64,000 bases of DNA, from positions 372,001 through 436,000 of the forward strand of contig NZ_VSZO01000012.1 in NCBI RefSeq assembly GCF_008312935.1, in the 5' to 3' direction. Both the position numbers and the translations under genes were made by a program. Numbering within the stretch: position 1 is the stretch's first letter; every line of letters starts with the position of its first letter. The notes beneath the pieces were generated by a model. It did no database searches. It saw only the letters and a program-made list of their open reading frames with translations, and was not told the DNA's origin. Shown piece by piece: positions 9,341 through 17,309 of this stretch. Origin of the DNA: Roseiconus lacunae. Lineage in GTDB: Bacteria; Planctomycetota; Planctomycetia; Pirellulales; Pirellulaceae.

Positions 9341-10279
9341 GTGATCAAGACCGTCGACCTAACAAAGAAATATGGCGATGCGTTCGCCATCAAAAGCATC
9401 GACTTGGATCTGCAACCGGGTGACCTGTTTGGCTTCATCGGCCCCAACGGTGCTGGGAAGACGACCACGATGCGAATTATCGCAACGCTACTAGAACCGA
9501 CCCATGGCGAGGCTTACGTGTGCGACCATTCGGTCCACACCGCTCCCAAGGAAATCCGCCGTTTGGTCGGATACATGCCCGACTTTTTTGGCGTCTATGA
9601 CGACATGACCGTCGTCGAATACCTGGAATTCTTTGCCGCCGCGTATCGGATCAACGGCCAAGATCGCAAGAATCGCGTCGACGAGATGCTGGAAATCGTT
9701 GACTTGGATTTCAAACGAGATGCCTTCGCCAACACGCTGTCCCGAGGGCAAACCCAACGCTTGGGACTCGCCCGCACGTTGCTTCATGATCCGCAAGTCC
9801 TGTTGCTTGATGAACCGCTCAGTGGTCTCGATCCACGGGCCCGGATCGAAATGCGCAACCTGCTTCGTAAACTCGGCGAGATGGGAAAAACGATCATTGT
9901 CAGTAGTCACATCCTCCCCGAACTGGCGGACGTTTGTAACAAAGTCGGTATTATCGATCGTGGCGAATTGAAACAGAACGCCGAAGTCACCGAAGTGATC
10001 CGTATGGTTCGCGAACACACGGTTTTGGTCGTCACACCGAATCGCCCCGACGAAATGCAACGTATCATTGATCAGTTGATCGGGCACCACAAAGTCCAGG
10101 ACTGCGAACCTGGCGATGCAAGCGTCCGCGTTGTCCTGAAGCCTGACGTCGATGACTACAGCGACCTCCCCCAACTGCTGATCGAAAACGGGATTGCGTT
10201 GCGTGGTTTCACCGAAGAGGAACTCGACCTTGAATCCGCCTTCATGGCCCTCACCAAAGGGACCAGCACCCGGATGTAG
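9341..10279 (+). CDS. ABC transporter ATP-binding protein (CcmA/NatA type)
   Basis: A 312-residue nucleotide-binding subunit. Walker A is GPNGAGKTTT (residues 34-43). The Q-loop region precedes YMPDFFGVYDDMTV. The signature LSRGQTQRLGLARTLLHDP has Arg in place of the second Gly of LSGGQ. Walker B is LLLDEPLSGLD and the H-loop is VSSHILPE. A C-terminal extension of about 90 residues is typical of ABC-2 drug/lipid exporters. The start is GTG at 9341, ten bases after the preceding gene. No six-helix permease is encoded nearby, so its membrane partner is either the upstream 783-residue protein or lies elsewhere. Confidence 0.93.
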   Translation: MIKTVDLTKKYGDAFAIKSIDLDLQPGDLFGFIGPNGAGKTTTMRIIATLLEPTHGEAYVCDHSVHTAPKEIRRLVGYMPDFFGVYDDMTVVEYLEFFAAAYRINGQDRKNRVDEMLEIVDLDFKRDAFANTLSRGQTQRLGLARTLLHDPQVLLLDEPLSGLDPRARIEMRNLLRKLGEMGKTIIVSSHILPELADVCNKVGIIDRGELKQNAEVTEVIRMVREHTVLVVTPNRPDEMQRIIDQLIGHHKVQDCEPGDASVRVVLKPDVDDYSDLPQLLIENGIALRGFTEEELDLESAFMALTKGTSTRM

Positions 10280-10315
10280 GGATGCGGCGAACGAAATCAC
10301 AATCAAGCCGGATGG

Positions 10316-12805
10316 ATGATGTCAGAAAAATGGTTCATCAAAACAAAAAGCGGAAAACGCGGGCCATACACGATCGAACAGCTACAACGCTACGTTGACG
10401 CCGGTGCGATTCGCCCGAACGCCGGGATCGGCGACGGCGAACATGAATGGGTCACCGCCATCTCCATCCCGGGCCTGAAATTCCCCGACGAAGCGGTTCA
10501 ACAAATTCGGGCCAGCAATCTGGCCGCCAAAGTCAATGCCGCCCAGGACGGCGCTGCCAAATCGGGCCCCCAATCTGGCATCGATCCAGAGACGACGGAA
10601 TCGTCCACGCCTTCTGCCGAGTCGTCCGGCCAAGACGCGCCGAATCCTGAAGCCGAAAAACGGCAAGCAGAGCTCGACGCCCGCGAACGCCAAATCCAAG
10701 AACAGCAAAAGTTACTCGACGATCGACTGCAAGTCATCGAATCGCGTGAGGAACAACTCGACCAGGTCTCCAAACACCTGACCGAACGGGAACAGAAACT
10801 CGATATCGAGCGGGCGGAGTTCGAATCTCAACAATCCGAGCTTGCCGGAAAAGAACAAGCGGCGATCGAGCGTGCCGAACAGGCGGAATCCCAACTCGCC
10901 GAACAACAAGCCCAGCTCGCCGAACAACAGTCACAACTCGGCGAAGTTCAGTCGCAACTCTCGCAACTTGAAACCGAACTCGAGAGCGAAAAACGGGACT
11001 TGGGCGAACGGGTGAGCGAACTCCAACGTCAACTCTCTGCCAAAGCACAGGAGCTAGACGAACAAGTCGCCAGCGCCGCGTCAGCCTCCGAAACAAAAAG
11101 CGAATTGGAATCGGAAATTCAATCGCTACGGCAGCAACTCGCTGAACTGGCGACGGCGCTGGAGTCCGCCAAGGACGAAGCCGAAGAACAATCGGCAAAC
11201 ATCGCGTCGGCCCAACAGGCAACGCAAGCGACCGAGACCGAACTACAAGCGACGCGCCAGCAAGTCACCGAGTTAACGTCGACGCTCGAATCGGCCAAGC
11301 AAGAATTGCAGCGGCTTAAAAACGAACTCGCAGAGCAAGCCGAAGCCTTTGCAAGCGCCGCCGAGGCAGACAAGGTCAACGAAGCCGATACGGTGCCTCC
11401 CGAATCGGCCCCCGCCGCGATTTCTGTCGATGAATTACTGGCCGAAAAGAAGAAGCTTCTCGGCGAGTTTGCCGCGCGTCAGGAATCGCTTTCTCGACGC
11501 GAAGCAGAATTGATTCGCCGTGAAGACGAACTTCTGCAACGCGAACTCGTGATCGCCGAACAGGTTCCCGGTAGTGACCTTTCTGGCAATCGTTCGTCAC
11601 TCGCCTCCGCGGTTCAGCCACGGCCATCGACAGACGCAATGGTCACCGCGGAAGCAAAGACGCCTGCTTCACCCGAAGCCCCCGCGACACCAGAACCGGC
11701 ATCCCCGACCGTTCTACCCGCACCGGACGAGGCTGAACGGGAGCACTCCAGCCGCAACGCCTCGCCTTCCGGAAACGCCCCGCGGACCGCGACTGCGGCG
11801 AAACCGTTTGTTCCGTCCAAGCCGGCGACATCGTCATGGCACCTCAGCACAGATAATCAAGAGGCAGGTAATCAGGAGGCATTGCCCCCAGAGGCAGAGC
11901 ATCTCGATCGAGAACGTTTGGAATTTGAACCGAGTCCTCCGTCATCGTCTTCCAGTCGCCAGGACGACGGACGGGCCCTCGCCGAAGCGCTTCAGTCGAT
12001 GCAGTCCGGGCGTGAGACGTCGCAGGAAACCGAGCACGAACCGGACTCAGACGAAGTTTCCACGGGCACGCTGCATGCGGAAAGCTGGGAGGACATTTTT
12101 CGCGAAGGCTCCACAACCTCGGGAACCCCGCAAGAATCCTCCGATTCCAATTCCGATGATTTCGAATCGCCAGATTCGAAGAGTCCGGCGCAAACACACT
12201 CGCACGAATCGGTGGTTGAGTTTCGCAAGCAGATCTATGAGTCAAAATTTGGGCCGTGCTTGCGTTACGACGAAGATCGCGATGCGGCAATGCGGATTGA
12301 TATCTCCATTCACGGGCCCCACGATTCGCGCGACTACACAACACTGGTCACCAGTGGCATGAGCGACTATCCGATCGCGATGCCCAACGGGCAGCGTGCG
12401 GTGTGCGCCGAACTGTTGCTCTACGTGACCCACGTCGATGAATCCGCCCTCAAGATCCTACGAACCGCTGCCAAAGCTCCCTACCAGCGTCAACAAGGCC
12501 TCTCGATCGGCACGACGGCGACCCTGAACCAACTCAAAGATGAGATGTCGGGCAGTCCACAACAGGACGCGGTTTACTTGTTACCGACGGTCGAATCGGA
12601 TTCCAAACCCATCCCGGCAAAAGACTATGTCGGAAATTCGATTCAGCTTTTCTGGCTGCTGACCATCACCGACCAAGAGCGAAAATTGATTGAGACCAAC
12701 GGCATTCACAAGTTCTTGTCGTTACTCGAGAAGAACAATCACACGGTCTACTTCGACCTCATGCGCGACTGCTACGTCAAACGCAAAGCCTGGTTCCGCC
12801 GTTAA
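10316..12805 (+). CDS. GYF_2 domain, long coiled coil and SUFU domain fusion protein
   Basis: An 829-residue protein with three parts. Residues 4-58 form a GYF_2 domain (KWFIKTKSGKRGPYTIEQL, then AGIGDGEHEWVTA). Residues about 110-420 are a Gln/Glu-rich coiled coil with many ALxEQQ-type heptads. Residues about 420-630 are a Pro/Ser/Ala-rich linker. Residues about 635-825 match the bacterial Suppressor-of-fused (SUFU) domain: YTTLVTSGMSDYP, CAELLLYVTHVDESALK, DAVYLLPTVESD, IQLFWLLTITDQERKLI. There is no signal peptide or membrane helix. It lies 36 bases after the ABC ATPase in the same direction. GYF and SUFU are both protein-binding modules, so a scaffold role is inferred. Two adjacent ATGs (10316 and 10319) are possible starts. 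Confidence 0.85.
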   Translation: MMSEKWFIKTKSGKRGPYTIEQLQRYVDAGAIRPNAGIGDGEHEWVTAISIPGLKFPDEAVQQIRASNLAAKVNAAQDGAAKSGPQSGIDPETTESSTPSAESSGQDAPNPEAEKRQAELDARERQIQEQQKLLDDRLQVIESREEQLDQVSKHLTEREQKLDIERAEFESQQSELAGKEQAAIERAEQAESQLAEQQAQLAEQQSQLGEVQSQLSQLETELESEKRDLGERVSELQRQLSAKAQELDEQVASAASASETKSELESEIQSLRQQLAELATALESAKDEAEEQSANIASAQQATQATETELQATRQQVTELTSTLESAKQELQRLKNELAEQAEAFASAAEADKVNEADTVPPESAPAAISVDELLAEKKKLLGEFAARQESLSRREAELIRREDELLQRELVIAEQVPGSDLSGNRSSLASAVQPRPSTDAMVTAEAKTPASPEAPATPEPASPTVLPAPDEAEREHSSRNASPSGNAPRTATAAKPFVPSKPATSSWHLSTDNQEAGNQEALPPEAEHLDRERLEFEPSPPSSSSSRQDDGRALAEALQSMQSGRETSQETEHEPDSDEVSTGTLHAESWEDIFREGSTTSGTPQESSDSNSDDFESPDSKSPAQTHSHESVVEFRKQIYESKFGPCLRYDEDRDAAMRIDISIHGPHDSRDYTTLVTSGMSDYPIAMPNGQRAVCAELLLYVTHVDESALKILRTAAKAPYQRQQGLSIGTTATLNQLKDEMSGSPQQDAVYLLPTVESDSKPIPAKDYVGNSIQLFWLLTITDQERKLIETNGIHKFLSLLEKNNHTVYFDLMRDCYVKRKAWFRR

Positions 12806-12924
12806 GCTACGTAACGAATCAAAGTCGAGGTGCCAGCTCGCTACAAGATCCACGGCATTCAAGAAAGACCTTTCCGGCGGCACCTCTGCAGTCGGCCTGT
12901 CGCATTACTAAATATTTTCGGATA

Positions 12925-12988
12925 TCAGCCGACGGGCATTAGCCCAGGTTATTGCACAGGAACCGTGGCTAACGGCATTCGGCTAATC
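12925..12988. repeat. REP-like hairpin repeat, copy B
   Basis: Left arm AGCCGACGGGCATTAGCCC; the right arm read on the opposite strand is AGCCGAATGCCGTTAGCCAC. The loop carries ATTGCACAGGAACC. It lies between the convergent SUFU-fusion gene and the DUF1559 gene. Confidence 0.7.
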
Positions 12989-13036
12989 CCATCTTCGAGT
13001 GTTCGCAAACTCGCCCCAAGCAGACGACGATCTGGT

Positions 13037-14053
13037 TTAGTAAATGCTCCCAAAATCCCGCCAGACGAGAATGTCGACCTCGTTTGATGTTGACCCAACC
13101 GACCCGTCCAAACGTGCGGAATTCGCATGCCCCCGGTGATAAGAACTCGCCCCAACTGCTCCGATCGCTCCATCACTGGATCGAGTGTTATAACCGCTGA
13201 CCATTCCGCTGACCGATTCCGCGGGCGCGAAGACATGGTCATATAAGACAAAGTACTTTCCCGGGAAGTGCCATCGCAAACCGCTGATAGGAAAGTACTC
13301 CGCTGGGGCCGTTTCTCCAAAGCGATCCGCCAGTTCGCCAAACATCTCGTGAGTCAGTTCTTGCAACGGAAGGGTGGGGTGGAGCGGCAGCCCAATGATA
13401 TCGGCTTTACCATCGAAAAACGCTCCTTGATGCCCCAGCCGACGTTCGGAGAACATCGCAGAGTAGGACAACCCGTCCTCGACAGCGGACAACGACCTCT
13501 CAAAGAAACCAAAGGCACCGTTCGGTTGTAGGTCACGGCCGAGCGATGGAAGATCCTGTGAGAATGGCGTCGAACCGGCGCAAAATCGATAGCTGGTTCC
13601 TTCGAACCCCTCCTCGTAATCAGAGCTACAGTGCAAAACAGGCAGGACCGTGGAATCGGGCCGCCTGGCCCCTCCTTCCTGCAACACAAAGCCGGTCGGT
13701 GCATTCAGCGATCTTACCAATTGCGAGAGTTGTTCGTAGCCGAGATAGGGAAGGATACGCCACATCCCCGATGCGTGGATTGGCCCGTCACTTCTACCGC
13801 TATAGCGTGGCGAGGTGGAGGCGACGCCTCCGTAAGAAGCGGGCAAACTGCCGAACTGTTCCTCGTATTGGTGAACAGCTAGAGCTAATTGCCGCAGATT
13901 ATTCTTGCATGACACATCGCGGCTCGCCGCCCGTGACGACTGGATTGCGACCAGGGAAATAGAGACAACGATGGCTAGAATCGCAAGCGCAACGATCAGT
14001 TCGATTGCCGTAAAAGCCGCTGCTTGCCGGCTTTTCGAGAGCTTAGTACGCAT
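13037..14053 (-). CDS. DUF1559 (SBP_bac_10-type) pilin-like exported protein
   Basis: A 338-residue protein with an N-terminal type IV prepilin-like helix (AAAFTAIELIVALAILAIVV) carrying the conserved Glu at +5 of the mature form but Ala rather than Gly before the cleavage site. SCKNNLRQLALAVHQYEEQFGSLP follows, the hallmark of DUF1559. The protein ends with the family pattern HANSARLDGSVGS. These proteins are hugely expanded in planctomycetes and are thought to be pseudopilin-like surface proteins. A small membrane-protein ORF lies nine bases upstream in the same direction. A second DUF1559 gene is at 26880. Confidence 0.88.
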   Translation of the reverse strand: MRTKLSKSRQAAAFTAIELIVALAILAIVVSISLVAIQSSRAASRDVSCKNNLRQLALAVHQYEEQFGSLPASYGGVASTSPRYSGRSDGPIHASGMWRILPYLGYEQLSQLVRSLNAPTGFVLQEGGARRPDSTVLPVLHCSSDYEEGFEGTSYRFCAGSTPFSQDLPSLGRDLQPNGAFGFFERSLSAVEDGLSYSAMFSERRLGHQGAFFDGKADIIGLPLHPTLPLQELTHEMFGELADRFGETAPAEYFPISGLRWHFPGKYFVLYDHVFAPAESVSGMVSGYNTRSSDGAIGAVGASSYHRGHANSARLDGSVGSTSNEVDILVWRDFGSIY

Positions 14054-14062
14054 AAATCACCC

Positions 14063-14296
14063 TCACCAAAATCTCTCCACGGTCCGACTGGTGCCACAAG
14101 ATTTAACGACGACAAGCCTTTTCATAGCTGCTTCGCCTGAGAATACTCGGGGCGTGGAAACAGAGCAGCTGAACAATGCCAAAGTAACTCCAACCAAATG
14201 TGGAGCAGCACGCCATCGTTTTCCGCGACGAGACCCGACAAACCAGAGGCATGCGACGACCAAGCCGACGATAAAAAGAGACATTAACCAGAACAC
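14063..14296 (-). CDS. Possible small membrane protein
   Basis: A 77-residue reading frame (GTG start; ATG alternative at 14284). It has a strong N-terminal transmembrane segment (LFIVGLVVACLWFVG), then a positive patch (SRRGKRWR) and a weaker second hydrophobic stretch (LVGVTLALFSCSV). It ends nine bases before the DUF1559 start in the same direction, which suggests an operon. No family is recognised and no ribosome site is obvious, so it could be a chance frame. Confidence 0.4.
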   Translation of the reverse strand: MFWLMSLFIVGLVVACLWFVGSRRGKRWRAAPHLVGVTLALFSCSVSTPRVFSGEAAMKRLVVVKSCGTSRTVERFW

Positions 14297-14815
14297 AAGA
14301 ACGCGAGACGAGGAAGGCTCGTAAAAACCCTCCGAAGAAGAAAATGGGTCAGGCCTCTTTTGGGTCCATGTTAGAAAGTTGGAACGGGCATTTTCCCGGG
14401 AACAACATGCCGAGCGAAGCTCAAGTGGCTTCGGTATTCACGCGGCGCTAATGGCCATGGTCACGGCGAACAATTGAAAACAGAGCGTTCGAAATGCTAA
14501 GCAACCAGAGCAGCTCGGGCCGATCAATCGCGAATCACAAATTTCGTGCCGAACCCCTTTGTGCTGCAACACAATGGCTCAAACAACTGACGCCTCAAGC
14601 AAGAGCTTCACGTTGCTTTGCGCATCATCGACTAAGGCTATAGCTTCGATATTGCAGTTGATAAAGCTCATTCAGCTGAGCAGTTGTTTGCTGAACTGAG
14701 TACTGCAATAGGGCATTAGCGATTGGGCGCAATCGTTGTCCAACTGTCGCTTTGTCGACAATGCAGGAGTTGGATGCGGTTCGGTAGAGATTCTGTGGTT
14801 GTGAAGGTGTTTCTG
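14297..14815. other. Intergenic stretch, no gene seen
   Basis: About 520 bases upstream of the PEP-CTERM gene with no convincing coding frame. Base composition looks more AT-rich than in surrounding genes. A small imperfect palindrome, TTCAGC with TGCTGAA, lies near 14671-14696. Confidence 0.35.
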
Positions 14816-14844
14816 TTCACACTGAGGGGATCGGTGACTACAAT
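14816..14844 (+). promoter_or_regulatory. Sigma-70-type promoter of the PEP-CTERM gene
   Basis: TTCACA (14816-14821) and TACAAT (14839-14844) are separated by exactly 17 bases; each box has one mismatch to consensus. The predicted transcript start near 14851 leaves a leader of about 28 bases with a GGAGGTGG ribosome site before the ATG at 14879. Confidence 0.6.
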
Positions 14845-14878
14845 TCGGGCTGTTCCGATTTTGTATGGAGGTGGACGA

Positions 14879-15901
14879 ATGCATCGACGCGGATTGGCCA
14901 AGCTGGTTGGACTTTTCCTACTCTTTTCTTGCATCAGCAACGACGTTTCTGGCGAACTGACGACCGGCAATCTGATCGTTTCGATCAACGAATTCACCGG
15001 ACTAAACACGGCGCCCTCGTATGTCGCCGAGTACACCACCGCGGGAACTCGCGTTCAGACGTTTCAGGAGGTGCCCGACCCGGCTTCCGGAAGCTCCACC
15101 GATCATGCACGCGATTTGGTGTATTTGAACGGAGCCGTCTACGTTCACAATTCCAATAATTCTCCATCGGAGTTGCTGCGAATCAGCCCCGCGACGCCAA
15201 CGGCCAGCTGGGAAGAAACCATCGAATTTGCTGGCTGGGATACTGACGGATTTATTTCAACCGGTGGGCTGGAAGCGTTCAACAATTATCTGTTCGCAAC
15301 CGATTCTCAGCCTGCCTCCAATGGAGGCGGCATTGTTCGTTTCAATTTGCTTAACGGATCGGCTCAACGTCTGAATTCGGCAACGCCAACGACTGACAAC
15401 CCGTACGATCTTAACTTGGACGTTCATGGGAACCTCTACACGATCAACAATCGTGTTTCGGACCAGATCGACGTTTACGATTCTGAAAGTGGTGACTACC
15501 TACGTTCGATCACGATTTCATTTGATCAATGGCGTTCGATCGATGTTGCGTCAGACGGGTCGATTTTTGTCGGCAACACTTCGGGAGAGTTGGTTCGGTT
15601 TTCAAGTGACGGATCAACCATGCTCGATTCGATCCAGTTGCAAACCAGTGGATATGTCGGAGACATCGACATCAACGATCAAACGGGAGAAATCGCTGCT
15701 ACCTTCGGTCAGCTCAAAGACAGCGTCTTTTTAACCGATCAGCAGCTCGGTTCTTTTACGTCCTTTCGGGTCACCGACAGCAATGCCGGAAGCAGGAACC
15801 TGTTCGTGAGCTGGGTGGGTGTGACGGCGATCCCGGAACCCAGTTCAGGGTTGCTGTGCGCGGGGCTGTCGATGGCGGTCTTGCTTCGTCGGCGTCGGTA
15901 G
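14879..15901 (+). CDS. PEP-CTERM sorting-domain exported protein
   Basis: A 340-residue secreted protein. It has an N-terminal signal peptide (KLVGLFLLFSCISNDVSG) and a body of repeated beta strands resembling a beta-propeller (YDLNLDVHGNLYTINN, WRSIDVASDGSIFVGN). The C-terminal sorting signal is PEPSSGLLCAGLSMAVLLRRRR, that is Pro-Glu-Pro, a hydrophobic helix and Arg residues. PEP-CTERM proteins are processed by exosortase and often go to the cell surface or matrix; no exosortase gene is in the window. The ATG at 14879 is preferred over in-frame starts upstream because GGAGGTGG is correctly placed and the signal peptide begins there. Confidence 0.85.
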   Translation: MHRRGLAKLVGLFLLFSCISNDVSGELTTGNLIVSINEFTGLNTAPSYVAEYTTAGTRVQTFQEVPDPASGSSTDHARDLVYLNGAVYVHNSNNSPSELLRISPATPTASWEETIEFAGWDTDGFISTGGLEAFNNYLFATDSQPASNGGGIVRFNLLNGSAQRLNSATPTTDNPYDLNLDVHGNLYTINNRVSDQIDVYDSESGDYLRSITISFDQWRSIDVASDGSIFVGNTSGELVRFSSDGSTMLDSIQLQTSGYVGDIDINDQTGEIAATFGQLKDSVFLTDQQLGSFTSFRVTDSNAGSRNLFVSWVGVTAIPEPSSGLLCAGLSMAVLLRRRR

Positions 15902-16179
15902 TGCCCTAAAGCCAACTTCAATTGCCGACAGAATCCGGCAAACACGCTTGGGCTTCGCTCACTTGTCATTCGAAGTGAGCTTTCTATTCGGCCTGCGGTT
16001 ATCACCGGACGGCTACTTTTTGAGCCGCCTGTAAGCCCAGACGTTTGGCGTGGTATCTATCTGCCGACAGGTTGGGCCGTCAATGGACGCAGACGCTAGA
16101 CGGCATTCTACGCTTCGTAGGCACTCGGTCCACAAACACCCTCGGCCGTTTGGCTCCACATCAATCCAGCGAGACCCTC

Positions 16180-16539
16180 ATGAGCCCCATTCACGAAACA
16201 CCATCGGATCGACACCTGCTCTCCCCAACGCAAATTGGGTCGCTCGAGTTGAAAAACCGTGTCGCGATGGCACCGCTCACACGGGCGCGGGCGGGTGTAA
16301 GTCGCGTTCCCAACGAACTGATGGCGGAGTATTACGTGCAGCGTTCGTCTGCGGGGCTAATCATTAGTGAAGCGACGACGATCTCTGAACAGGGCATCGG
16401 GTGGCCGGAAACGCCCGGTATCTATACCGATGAGATGCAGGCAGGTTGGAAGATGGTCGTCGACACCGTTCACAAACACGGCGGGAAGATCTTTTTACAG
16501 CTTTGGCACATCAAGTCAGAAAGGGGAAGGGGGTTTTAA
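16180..16539 (+). pseudogene. Truncated old-yellow-enzyme (NADH:flavin oxidoreductase) gene
   Basis: The first 110 codons match the N-terminal part of the OYE/NemA TIM-barrel family: LLSPTQIGSLELKNRVAMAP, PLTRARA, YYVQRSSAGLIISEATTIS and GGKIFLQLWH. Intact members are about 350-370 residues and continue after LQLWH with GRxSHP. Here the sequence turns into IKSERGRGF and stops, so two thirds of the barrel, including the catalytic Tyr and the rest of the FMN site, are missing. Nothing resembling the lost part follows in any frame. The break falls at about 16510, at the edge of a repeat-rich gene desert, consistent with a deletion or rearrangement. Confidence 0.8.
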
Positions 16540-16691
16540 GAAATCATATCCATTTGCTTTCACCACAGGTTGCGCTATCAAAATCTTAAGCCCACTACGT
16601 GCTGTGCCTGTCGCTTAATCCCGTGCCATTCGTGTGTGGCACCATTCGGAGTGGGGCTTCTGAGCATTTCGCAGGACGTGCTGGAGCTTTA

Positions 16692-16760
16692 ATGTCGTTC
16701 GGATCTCCGAGCCGTAAACGTTAGATGAATGCGCTGTCGGCTCGGAGAGCCGAGCGACAT
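16692..16760. repeat. 22-bp inverted repeat with 25-base spacer
   Basis: The left arm at 16692-16713 starts ATGTCGTTCGGATCTCCGAG. The right arm at 16739-16760, read on the other strand, starts ATGTCGCTCGGCTCTCCGAG. Twenty of 22 positions pair. The sequence differs from the REP-like family. No coding frame or T-run is attached to it. Confidence 0.65.
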
Positions 16761-17030
16761 TTGCTAGACGGCTTACGTTTTGGCTTGGCTGTCTTCTTCA
16801 TAACGGTCGAGGTCGCTTCGTTTGAACAGGCGGTATCAGATCTAAACGTGCGATTGCCTTGGCCCCATCTCTGCGTTCTCTGCGGCAAACCTGCTTTTTA
16901 ATATGGTGGCGATTGTTCCATGATCAAACGTGGAGCAAGATCTTCTGCTTTGATCGCCACGAAACTTCGCCCACTACTAATGGCACTGCCGAGAAGACTC
17001 CACCAGTGCTTCGCCAACCTTTGAAATAAA

Positions 17031-17208
17031 GATTAGCCGAATGGCGTTAGCCACGGTTTCGGTGCAATAACCGGGGCTAACGCCCGTCGGCTGATAGGTT
17101 GACCCTTAAGGCGCAATAACCGGGGCTAACGCCCGTCGGCTGATAGGTTGACCCTTAAGGTGCAATAACCGGGGCTAACGCCCGTCGGCTGATGGGTTGA
17201 CCCTAAAG
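17031..17208. repeat. REP-like element with three tandem 49-bp right-arm units (copy C)
   Basis: A left arm (AGCCGAATGGCGTTAGCCAC, from 17035) is followed by three direct repeats of 49 bases at 17062-17110, 17111-17159 and 17160-17208. Each contains AATAACCGGGGCTAACGCCC and the following GTCGGCTGAT. Units 1 and 2 differ at one base; unit 3 has two changes near its end. Each unit can pair with the left arm. Confidence 0.85.
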
Positions 17209-17309
17209 CAACGCAAGACGAGAACAGGCCCGCCGCTAGCTCCGTCGGCTCACGAATTAATATCGAGCAAACACACCACGTGCTCACATACAACGAGCTG
17301 ACCGAACCA

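Larger units (their letters stand above)
16540..17309. other. Gene-poor, repeat-rich stretch
   Basis: About 770 bases with no credible gene. It contains an inverted repeat at 16692-16760, a REP-like element with three tandem right arms at 17031-17208, and a degenerate fragment near 17231 (TCCGTCGGCTCACGAATTAA). It follows the truncated oxidoreductase gene. Confidence 0.6.

Noticed and set aside
9491-10306. 271-residue open frame antisense to the ABC ATPase
   Set aside because: It lies almost entirely opposite a well-identified gene and shows no protein family pattern.
11574-12362. 262-residue frame inside the SUFU-fusion gene
   Set aside because: It is Arg/Pro/His-rich, typical of an out-of-frame reading of a real gene.
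16640-16900. Remnant of an insertion sequence in the gene desert
   Set aside because: An inverted repeat is present, but there is no transposase fragment or target duplication.
17031-17208. CRISPR-like array
   Set aside because: The three 49-bp units are directly adjacent with no unique spacers, and no cas genes are present.
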